16,187 nt of DNA, taken from positions 1 to 16,187 of the forward strand of contig CAZPWQ010000081.1 of NCBI GenBank assembly GCA_964590495.1, given 5' to 3'. Of this stretch, positions 7,259 through 13,881 are shown piece by piece. How positions within the stretch are numbered: the stretch's first letter is position 1; every line of letters begins with the position of its first letter. The position numbers and the translations under genes were made by a program. The DNA comes from CAZPWQ01 sp964590495 (GTDB lineage Bacteria; Bacteroidota; Rhodothermia; Balneolales; Balneolaceae). The notes below the pieces were generated by a model. That model saw nothing but the letters and a program-made list of their open reading frames with translations. It searched no databases and was not told where the DNA came from.

Positions 7259-7283
7259 AATTTGTACAAATTGTTACAACAAT
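7259..7283. promoter_or_regulatory. Two overlapping palindromes, candidate operator
   Basis: AATTTGTACAAATT (7259-7272) is a perfect 14-base palindrome. Overlapping it, ATTGTTACAACAAT (7270-7283) has six-base arms around a two-base centre. They lie about 85-110 bases before the hybrid kinase ATG, a normal place for a dimeric regulator to bind. The binding protein is unknown. Confidence 0.45.
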
Positions 7284-7367
7284 GAAGAAATAATTTCGAC
7301 AAATTTAATCCACAAATAGGAAAAATAGGGAATTAACGTACTTATCTTTCATCAAGAAAATTTTTAT

Positions 7368-9356
7368 ATGACTGTTAATACTAAGGAATTTAACAGAATG
7401 TTAAAGCCAGATCAAAATCCGGGTATTCATACGGAGAAATTCCGTCGAATGATCGATTCTCTGCCGGCAGCAATTTATACAACAGATGCTGAAGGACGCC
7501 TTACCCATTATAATCCTGCCGCCGTAGAATTTTCAGGCCGGGAGCCGGAGCTGGGAACCGATCAATGGTGTGTGACACTAAAGCTGTATCATCCTGATGG
7601 AAGGCACATGCCGCACGATCAATGCCCTATGGCTCTCGCACTAAAAGAGGAACGTCCCATTCTTGGAACAGAAGCAATTGCCGAACGTCCGGATGGGAAT
7701 CGGGTCTGGTTCAGACCTTACCCGTCGCCGATATGGGATAAAAATGGTAATATGATAGGGGGCATTAATATGCTGATCGACATTACCGAAGAGAAGGAAG
7801 CTCAAAAACAGATCCGGCGAAATGAACAGGAACTTAATGATTTCTTCGAAAATGCCGCAGTTGGTATTCATTTTGTAGGACCCGACGGAATTGTACAACG
7901 GGCGAATCAGGCAGAACTCGATTTACTGGGATATTCCCGGGAAGAATATGTGGGGCGGCCTATAGCGGACTTTCATGCCGATGGGGAGACAATTGAGGAT
8001 ATATTGACCAGATTGAAAAATCGGGAAGAATTGCAGGACTATGAAGCTCCCCTGCTGTGCAAGGATGGCTCTATTAAACATGTGCTCATCAGTTCAAACG
8101 TATATGAGGAGGATGGCGAATTCATTCACACCCGCTGCTTTACACGTGATATCACAGAACGAAAGCAGGCTCAGGAAGAACTGAAAGAGATGAATGAAAC
8201 TCTTGAGCAACGGGTAGCGGAACGGACTTCTACTTTAAAATCTTATCAGGACCAGTTGCGATCCCTGGCCTCAGAATTGAGCAAAGCGGAAGAACGGGAA
8301 CGCCGTCGTTTAGCTACTAAACTTCATGATAATCTGGGTCAAATGCTCGCCGTGGGCAAAATGCAGGTGGATCTGTTAAAGAAGGATGAATTTTCCGGTA
8401 ATAAGTATTCCGACATAGAAAAGTTAAAAGAAGTAATGGATGACGCCCTGGCATATACCCGCAATCTTATGTCGGAATTAAAACCTCCGCCTTCACTTAA
8501 TGATGAAGATATAAGAGCAAATTTAAAATGGATCGCTAAAAAGATGGAAAAGCATGACCTGGCGGTTTCCATTGAAGATGTAGACCGGAAGGTACCTCTT
8601 GCAAAGGAAGTACAGACTACGATTTCGCAATGTATAAGAGAACTGCTGTTTAATGTTGTAAAACATACCACGGTCAATAAAGCCCATATTGGAATTAACC
8701 CAAATGATAGCCATGTATTGATTTCAGTAGAAGATAAAGGCAGTGGATTTGATACCGGTAATTTAAATTCTATGCCGAGTGCAAATGCCGGGTTTGGATT
8801 ATTTAGTATTCGGGAACGGCTGGATTTGCTTGGGGGAAAAGTGGAAGTTTATTCGAATCCTGGAAAGGGTACAAAAGTGGATCTTTATATTCCGTTGAAA
8901 GAGAGTGAGCAGGTTATACCTTCTGTTTCTGAAGTCAAAGATACTCCGTCCATTCCTGATGATTATGTGAAGAAAACCGGTCAAAAGATAAAAGTGTTAT
9001 TGGCCGACGATCACCAGATGGTACGTGAAGGGCTGCGAAAAATAATTGAAGAAGAAGATGATATGATGGTGATAGGTGAGGCGGCCGATGGCGAGGAAGC
9101 TGTAGAACTTTCTCATTCGACATCTCCTGATATAATCCTGATGGACGTGAATATGCCACGGATGGGTGGAATCGAGGCGACACAAAAGATTTTATCTGAT
9201 ATGCCCCACATCCGGGTTATAGGATTGTCATTACATGATGATGAAAGTGTAATTGAAGAGATGTACAATGTCGGTGCCACGGCTTATCTGACAAAGACAG
9301 AGGCTTTCGAAGCACTATGCGCCACCATCAGGGGTGAAGCAATGTCTTCTGCCTGA
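7368..9356 (+). CDS. Hybrid sensor kinase: PAS-PAS-HisKA_3-HATPase-receiver
   Basis: A 662-residue soluble sensor kinase with no transmembrane segment, so it senses a cytoplasmic signal. Two PAS domains span about 22-145 and 153-267. A coiled coil (about 265-310) leads to a NarL/DesK-type HisKA_3 region with the phospho-acceptor His320 in ERRRLATKLHDNLGQ. The HATPase_c domain (about 415-511) has the N-box RELLFNVVKH and the glycine boxes DKGSGFD and GFGLFSIRERL. A receiver (about 540-655) has Asp547-Asp548, phospho-acceptor Asp593 in LMDVNMP and Lys643. HisKA_3 kinases normally pair with separate NarL-type regulators carrying an HTH; here the receiver is fused and no HTH follows. The start is ATG 7368 with no clear RBS; ATG 7398 is an alternative. 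Confidence 0.9.
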   Translation: MTVNTKEFNRMLKPDQNPGIHTEKFRRMIDSLPAAIYTTDAEGRLTHYNPAAVEFSGREPELGTDQWCVTLKLYHPDGRHMPHDQCPMALALKEERPILGTEAIAERPDGNRVWFRPYPSPIWDKNGNMIGGINMLIDITEEKEAQKQIRRNEQELNDFFENAAVGIHFVGPDGIVQRANQAELDLLGYSREEYVGRPIADFHADGETIEDILTRLKNREELQDYEAPLLCKDGSIKHVLISSNVYEEDGEFIHTRCFTRDITERKQAQEELKEMNETLEQRVAERTSTLKSYQDQLRSLASELSKAEERERRRLATKLHDNLGQMLAVGKMQVDLLKKDEFSGNKYSDIEKLKEVMDDALAYTRNLMSELKPPPSLNDEDIRANLKWIAKKMEKHDLAVSIEDVDRKVPLAKEVQTTISQCIRELLFNVVKHTTVNKAHIGINPNDSHVLISVEDKGSGFDTGNLNSMPSANAGFGLFSIRERLDLLGGKVEVYSNPGKGTKVDLYIPLKESEQVIPSVSEVKDTPSIPDDYVKKTGQKIKVLLADDHQMVREGLRKIIEEEDDMMVIGEAADGEEAVELSHSTSPDIILMDVNMPRMGGIEATQKILSDMPHIRVIGLSLHDDESVIEEMYNVGATAYLTKTEAFEALCATIRGEAMSSA

Positions 9357-9554
9357 AGGCTAACTATAGCTGCGTTAGCACCTTACATTTAGGCTATTAT
9401 ATCTAAGCTTTTCCTAATATCCTTATCTTTTGTTTCTGCCTCATTTAACCAATTTCAAAATTTTGTACATGCATCGGAACAAACTTTGAAGCCTGTAGTT
9501 GAAAACCCAGAATTTATGTAGTAAAAATTTGATCCTTCATGTAACAAAAAGCTT
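9357..9554 (+). other. 198-base AT-rich gap before the receiver gene
   Basis: No gene is seen. It contains TTGTAC at 9463-9468 and GGAACAAACTTTGA at 9477-9490, which resembles GGAACAACTTTGA at 7123-7135 upstream of the hybrid kinase. These may be remnants of a shared ancestral upstream region or shared control elements. Confidence 0.45.
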
Positions 9555-10061
9555 ATGTTTAGTGAGATCCCCTTTAAAAAATGCTTTGGCTTCACTTTAT
9601 TAAAATTTACCAATTACTTACCGCCATACTTCTTTTCAACTGACACACTAGTCCCATTCATACAGAGCGGACAGAAAGTTATAAACATTAAAATCCTGCT
9701 TGTCGATGATCACCGGTTAGTACGAAAATGGGTTCGTAAAACCATTGAGAACCAGAATGGAATGGAAGTTGTGGGTGAGGCAGCCAATGGAATGGAAGCT
9801 ATAAAGTTGGCCCGGAAAAAATCTCCCGATATAATCCTGATGGATGTTAATATGCCCGGCATAGATGGTATTGAGACTACACGCAGGATTACTGCTGATA
9901 TGCCGAAAACCCGTATTATCGGTCTGTCGACTAATGATGAAGATAAGATTGTGAAGGAGATGAAAAATGCGGGTGCGTCGGCCTATATTACAAAAACGGA
10001 TGCTTTCGACTTATTAGTCGCTACTATTCGGGAAATAGCATCTGACATAAGGATATCCTGA
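9555..10061 (+). CDS. Stand-alone receiver protein without output domain
   Basis: A 168-residue protein whose residues 46-160 form a NarL/FixJ-type receiver: acidic pair Asp51-Asp52 (LLVDDHRLVR), phospho-acceptor Asp97 (ILMDVNMPG), and Lys147 (ITKTDAF). No helix-turn-helix follows; the protein ends about ten residues after the receiver. It closely resembles the receiver of the upstream hybrid kinase, sharing GEAA, SPDIILMDVNMP and the GQK linker before the domain. The first 44 residues (rich in Phe, Tyr and Leu) match nothing I recognise and may not be translated; no other ATG, GTG or TTG lies between 9555 and the receiver in this frame, so the true start is uncertain. It could act as a phosphate sink, a relay intermediate or a protein-binding output like CheY. 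Confidence 0.75.
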   Translation: MFSEIPFKKCFGFTLLKFTNYLPPYFFSTDTLVPFIQSGQKVINIKILLVDDHRLVRKWVRKTIENQNGMEVVGEAANGMEAIKLARKKSPDIILMDVNMPGIDGIETTRRITADMPKTRIIGLSTNDEDKIVKEMKNAGASAYITKTDAFDLLVATIREIASDIRIS

Positions 10062-10185
10062 ACCTTTAATTACCAGGTTATTATCCGGTTGGAGTTAATT
10101 CAAAGAATACTCTTTCGACAACGTCCTATCATAGAAAATGGCAGTATATGATCTCTTTCTTACATCTGTTAAATATATCAGTATT

Positions 10186-10716
10186 CTATTTTAGCTTTTC
10201 TTCAAGTGCAACTGCAAGTTCATCTTTATCCATTTTGGATCTGTTCTTGATCTTATGCTTTTGAGCCATATCATAAAGTTCTTTCTTTGTTTTCATACGG
10301 AGCCCTTCTGCCTTATCAGCATACTGCTTCTCACTTCCTTTATTTCCACTGCCTTTAACATGCTCCAATACTTCAGATTTAGATAATTCACCGTCAATAC
10401 GGATTAATTTTTTCTGGTAATTCTCATTGTCGGGCAGTCCTTCTGGAAGAATCAGCTCCCTGTACTTGTCCTGATCCTGTAAAAAAAGGTGCGGCATATC
10501 CTGGAACTCCGGATCATCTTCAAAATCAACATAATGGAAATCACCTTTTGCTATAGGGTTCTTTTTTTCGTGATCCGAGTCTGATTTTACGATGATCTCA
10601 CCTTGCTGACCTTCTACCAAAGCATAAAAACTTTCATTCTTCAGATTTAAAATAGTGTGACCTTTAGTTGTTTCAAACAACTCGTATTTACCTTCTTTTC
10701 TGATTTTTCCTCTCAT
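10186..10716 (-). CDS. Hypothetical protein with C-terminal Rho_N/SAP-like domain
   Basis: A 176-residue cytoplasmic protein. The N-terminal part (about residues 1-115), starting MRGKIRKEGKYELFETTKG, is predicted beta-rich and contains SDSDHEKKNPIAKGDF and FEDDPEFQDMPHLFL. I associate this style with conserved hypothetical proteins of Bacteroidota. The last 40 residues (LRMKTKKELYDMAQKHKI then SKMDKDELAVALEEKLK) fit the helix-extended-helix of Rho termination factor N-terminal (SAP-like) domains, which bind nucleic acid. I chose ATG 10716; an in-frame TTG at 10776 adds a Lys/Arg-rich tail, but its AGGA directly abuts the codon. It converges with the receiver gene and diverges from the second kinase. 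The function is unknown. Confidence 0.7.
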   Translation of the reverse strand: MRGKIRKEGKYELFETTKGHTILNLKNESFYALVEGQQGEIIVKSDSDHEKKNPIAKGDFHYVDFEDDPEFQDMPHLFLQDQDKYRELILPEGLPDNENYQKKLIRIDGELSKSEVLEHVKGSGNKGSEKQYADKAEGLRMKTKKELYDMAQKHKIKNRSKMDKDELAVALEEKLK

Positions 10717-10910
10717 GATGATGTCAACTTTTATTTTTAATTTTCTTTTTCTAAACAGTTCTTCTCTGCTTTTCAATCCTTAAGTTAGCCTATATTTTTC
10801 ACCAAACCCCAAGAATTAGGGGCCGCCTCTGTTCTAAAAATCATGCAGCTTATTGAGACACAGGTAATCTTCCCACAAAGTGAAATACAGGTTAGATATT
10901 CCCATTTATA

Positions 10911-10934
10911 ATTGTACATTTACGATCTGTACAG
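10911..10934 (+). promoter_or_regulatory. TTGTAC-type motif pair upstream of second kinase
   Basis: ATTGTACATTTAC (10911-10923) matches ATTGTACGTTTAC at 6962-6974 in 12 of 13 positions. A second TGTACA lies at 10928-10933, so two palindromic TGTACA hexamers (10913-10918 and 10928-10933) sit 15 bases apart. The placement 50-70 bases before the likely start at 10982 suggests a regulator site, not proven. Confidence 0.35.
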
Positions 10935-10981
10935 ACAGATGGTGGTTTTTTAATCCATCTGCTCCTTGCAAAATCTTTAAA

Positions 10982-13564
10982 ATGGGGATGGGAGAATTTT
11001 CAGTGGACAATCAATATCACATATTGCTCGTCGAAGATAACAAGAGCGATGCACAGCTGATTAAAATTCAGCTTGGCAAACTGAATAAGGAGATAGCAGT
11101 CACAATCGTAAGCGAAAAACAGGCTTTTCTTAAACACTTGCAGCAAGATCTTCCTGATCTGGTGCTTTGTGACTATAATCTGCCTGGTTTCAGTGGAATG
11201 GAGGCTTTGCATCTGGTACGGGAAAAATACCCGGATCTGCCGTTTATCCTGGTTTCGGGACAGATTGATGAGGAGGAAGCGGTGGATGCAATGCAGGCGG
11301 GGGTCTCAGACTATATAATGAAAGACAACCTGCAGCGTTTGAATCCGGCCGTCCTTCGCGAGCTTCTGAATTACAGACAACTGATAAAGAAGCAGGAACT
11401 GTTGAATAAAGCTTATCAGCTGGCTGAAATAGGGCACTGGGAGGTGGATGTAAAAAATGAGGAATTATTCTGGTCCTCCGGTATAAAGAAAATGCACGAG
11501 GTGGATGAGGACTTTGAACCGGATTTGGAGAGTGCTCTTAGCTTTGTTAAAGATGAACACCGGAGGATCATACGAAAAGCCCTTGAACAGGCGGTTGAGA
11601 CGGGGGAGTCGTTTAATGAAGAGCTGATTATAATAACCGCAAAAGGTAACGAACGCTGGGTACGGACGTTCGGTGAGACGGTATTCGAAAACGATGAATG
11701 TGTACGTATTTACGGAAGTACTCAAAATATAGATAAACGCAGGCGTGCGGAAGAAGCGTTGCGGTTAAGCGAACACCGGTTTAAATCATTAATTCAGGAC
11801 GGTTCCGATCTTATCTCCATCCTTGACTCGGAGGGTAATTATATTTATGCATCACCTAATTCGGAAAGGCAGACAGGATTGGGGGCGTCTTCTGAAGAAT
11901 TTATCGGCAAAAATTGCTTCGACTTTATCCACGAGGAGGACCAGGAACGAATACGCGAGACCATGAAGAATTTATCGGCATTCGAAACGGCCGAACCAGA
12001 CCCTTATCGATTGCGGGTGGGAGATGGCCCGTGGCGCTGGCTGGAATCCATAATCACCAATATGACTGAGAATCCGGCTATCCGGGGATATATTGGCAAT
12101 ACCCGGGACGTAACCGAACGCATCAAACAACAGGAGGTACTCAGAGAGAGTGTTGAGCGATTTCAAATTCTTTCGAAAGCCACAAGTGATACTATATGGG
12201 ATTTCGATCTTGATAAGGATATCGTACTGTATAATAAAAATATCCATGCCATGTTTGGATACAGGAAACAGGAGGTGGAAAAAGCGGGCAACTGGTGGCG
12301 GGAGAAGATCCATGCTGAAGACTACCCGCACGTGGTGAAGGAAATTGAGGATGCCTTGTCGCAAAAGAAAGATCGTTTTCAGATGGAATACCGGTTCCAG
12401 TGTGCCGATGGCAGTTATAAATACATCTATGACCGGGCTTTTATAGTCTCAGGGGCAGATCAGCAACCGGTTCGTATTATCGGCGCGATGCAGGATGTGA
12501 CCCGGCAGAAGGAGGAAGAGCAGTGGCTCAAACTGATGGAATCGGCTGTTGCTACAACAACAGAATCGGTGGTAATACTGGAAGCCAGCCCGTCTGATCT
12601 GCCCGGGCGAAAAGTATTATATGTGAATGATGCTTTTACCCGGATGACAGGATACAATAAAAGGGAGGCGGTGGGGAAAACACCGCATTTTCTTACCGGG
12701 CCTGAAACGGATGAAGAGGAACGTAAATATCTGCGCCGTAAGATGGAAAACTGGGAAATTTGTGAAGCAGAATTCATTAATTACAAAAAGAACGGGGTCC
12801 CTTTCTGGATTAATGTTTCCATGTCTCCGGTTAAAAATGCCGATGGAGATTACAGCCACTGGGTCTGCGTGGGTCGCGATATAACAGAGCGCAAGAGTAA
12901 CGAAAAGGAGCTGAAAGAGTCTTTGAAAGAGAAAGAGGTTCTGCTGATGGAAATCCATCACCGGGTAAAAAATAATCTTGCTGTGGTTTCCGGTATCATG
13001 CAGCTGCAGGCTTTTGATGAAGAGAATAAAGGACTTCAAAAAAAATTATATGACAGTGTAGTCCGGATACAAACAATGGGGACTATCCATGAGTTGTTAT
13101 ATCAATCAAAAAACCTGTCGAAAGTATTTATTGATGAAACCATTAAGAAACTGGTAATAAATATTACTCAGACCTTCCATATCAATACGAGCCTGAAGAC
13201 TACCTTCGAACTTGATGAAATAGAACTGAATATCAACCAGGCTATTCCTTGCTCGCTCATCGCGAACGAAGTTATTACCAATGTCCTGAAACACGCTTAT
13301 GAGGATCAGGAAAAGGGAAATTTATATGTGTCGGTGTATGAAGAGGATAAAAAGATATATCTTGAAATACAGGATGACGGGAATGAGTTGCCTCCTGATT
13401 TTAATACTTCCATGACCGGCAGTACCCTTGGTTTGAAGCTGATCGAAACCCTGTCCCAACAGTTGCATGCAGAATACAATTACTGTTCCCTTGATTCGGG
13501 GACACTTTTTACTTTGAGCTTTGAGAAGGCGGAAGCAAAAGGAATCGGTAATATTCACTTATAA
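10982..13564 (+). CDS. Sensor kinase: receiver-PASx4-HisKA_2-HATPase
   Basis: An 860-residue soluble kinase. An N-terminal receiver (about 8-125; Asp19, phospho-acceptor Asp64 in LCDYNLPGFSG, Lys114) is followed by four PAS domains (about 143-260, 262-385, 387-513, 515-640). The HisKA_2 region has EIHHRVKNNLAVVSGIMQLQ (His659), and the HATPase domain (about 755-850) has ANEVITNVLKHAYED and STLGLKLIETL. The G1 box reads DDGNELPPDF, so the usual second glycine is replaced by Glu. PAS4 has LOV-like GKTPHFLTGPETD but lacks the flavin-binding Cys, so it should not be photoactive. The receiver-first layout suggests that another kinase drives this one. The frame opens upstream (GTG 10880); I chose ATG 10982 since the receiver begins about ten residues later. 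ATG 10988 and GTG 11003 (with GGAG upstream) are alternatives. Confidence 0.88.
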   Translation: MGMGEFSVDNQYHILLVEDNKSDAQLIKIQLGKLNKEIAVTIVSEKQAFLKHLQQDLPDLVLCDYNLPGFSGMEALHLVREKYPDLPFILVSGQIDEEEAVDAMQAGVSDYIMKDNLQRLNPAVLRELLNYRQLIKKQELLNKAYQLAEIGHWEVDVKNEELFWSSGIKKMHEVDEDFEPDLESALSFVKDEHRRIIRKALEQAVETGESFNEELIIITAKGNERWVRTFGETVFENDECVRIYGSTQNIDKRRRAEEALRLSEHRFKSLIQDGSDLISILDSEGNYIYASPNSERQTGLGASSEEFIGKNCFDFIHEEDQERIRETMKNLSAFETAEPDPYRLRVGDGPWRWLESIITNMTENPAIRGYIGNTRDVTERIKQQEVLRESVERFQILSKATSDTIWDFDLDKDIVLYNKNIHAMFGYRKQEVEKAGNWWREKIHAEDYPHVVKEIEDALSQKKDRFQMEYRFQCADGSYKYIYDRAFIVSGADQQPVRIIGAMQDVTRQKEEEQWLKLMESAVATTTESVVILEASPSDLPGRKVLYVNDAFTRMTGYNKREAVGKTPHFLTGPETDEEERKYLRRKMENWEICEAEFINYKKNGVPFWINVSMSPVKNADGDYSHWVCVGRDITERKSNEKELKESLKEKEVLLMEIHHRVKNNLAVVSGIMQLQAFDEENKGLQKKLYDSVVRIQTMGTIHELLYQSKNLSKVFIDETIKKLVINITQTFHINTSLKTTFELDEIELNINQAIPCSLIANEVITNVLKHAYEDQEKGNLYVSVYEEDKKIYLEIQDDGNELPPDFNTSMTGSTLGLKLIETLSQQLHAEYNYCSLDSGTLFTLSFEKAEAKGIGNIHL

Positions 13565-13581
13565 CTGCTCGGGCTGACATT

Positions 13582-13614
13582 CCCATCAGACGGCTGGTGT
13601 TGCCGTCCGATGGG
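13582..13614. repeat. REP-like hairpin 1
   Basis: The arms CCCATCAGACGGC (13582-13594) and GCCGTCCGATGGG (13602-13614) form a 13-position stem with one A-C mismatch at its seventh position and a 7-base loop. No T tract follows, so it is not a classic intrinsic terminator. It lies 18 bases after the stop of the second kinase. Confidence 0.8.
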
Positions 13615-13667
13615 TAAGAAGGGGCAGGGTTAGAGTTCGAAGAGGAAAGGCTACCAGCCCCGTCGTA

Positions 13668-13714
13668 CCCGTCGGACCGCGAAATCAGCGGTCGGACGGG
13701 ATCTATTTCTTTTT
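13668..13714 (+). terminator. REP-like hairpin 2 with T-rich tail, likely terminator
   Basis: The arms CCCGTCGGACCGC (13668-13680) and GCGGTCGGACGGG (13688-13700) form a 13-position stem with one G-G mismatch at the seventh position and a 7-base loop. A T-rich run (13701-13714, ending in five T) follows, so it can terminate transcription of the second kinase. Geometry and arm sequence match hairpin 1. Confidence 0.7.
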
Positions 13715-13832
13715 GGTAATGACCGAAATCCAAAACGGTTGTAGGTTAGATCCCATAAGCAGGATTGAACTGTTCGAGCTGCTTAAATCTTATAGCTTCA
13801 GATGTTTCGGATCAGCTGGTTAGCGGACAAGT

Positions 13833-13881
13833 TTTTGAACATTTGTGCTTCGGATTTCCCCATCGGGGGCATTTCGGATTT
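13833..13881. repeat. Dispersed repeat, inverted copy of 1071-1095
   Basis: Bases 13833-13857 equal the reverse complement of 1071-1095 at 24 of 25 positions. TTCGGATTT, the reverse complement of the AAATCCGAA core of that cluster, recurs at 13849-13857 and 13873-13881. CCCCATCGGGG between them can form a small hairpin. Confidence 0.85.

Larger units (their letters stand above)
6872..7367 (+). other. 496-base non-coding leader upstream of the hybrid kinase
   Basis: No convincing coding sequence was found. The region contains the hairpin at 7016-7051, a near-consensus promoter at 7131-7163, and an AT-rich stretch (7200-7367) with two overlapping palindromes at 7259-7283. It is the longest non-coding stretch between genes inside the window and probably holds the control region of the signalling cluster. 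Confidence 0.6.
13565..13879. other. 315-base intergenic region between convergent genes
   Basis: No gene is seen. It holds the two REP-like hairpins (13582-13700), a GGGGC...GCCCC outer pair (13621-13625 with 13657-13661) between them, and near the right side a dispersed repeat (13833-13857) that is an inverted copy of sequence at 1071-1095. A second TTCGGATTT occurs at 13873-13881, reaching the stop codon of the minus-strand gene. Confidence 0.7.

Noticed and set aside
10062..10185. Terminator between the convergent receiver and Rho_N genes
   Set aside because: I could not find a convincing stem with a T tract in this 124-base gap.
12566..12890. PAS4 of the second kinase as a light-sensing LOV domain
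   Set aside because: The flavin-adduct cysteine motif (GxNCRFLQ) is replaced by GKTPHFLT, so photochemistry is not expected.
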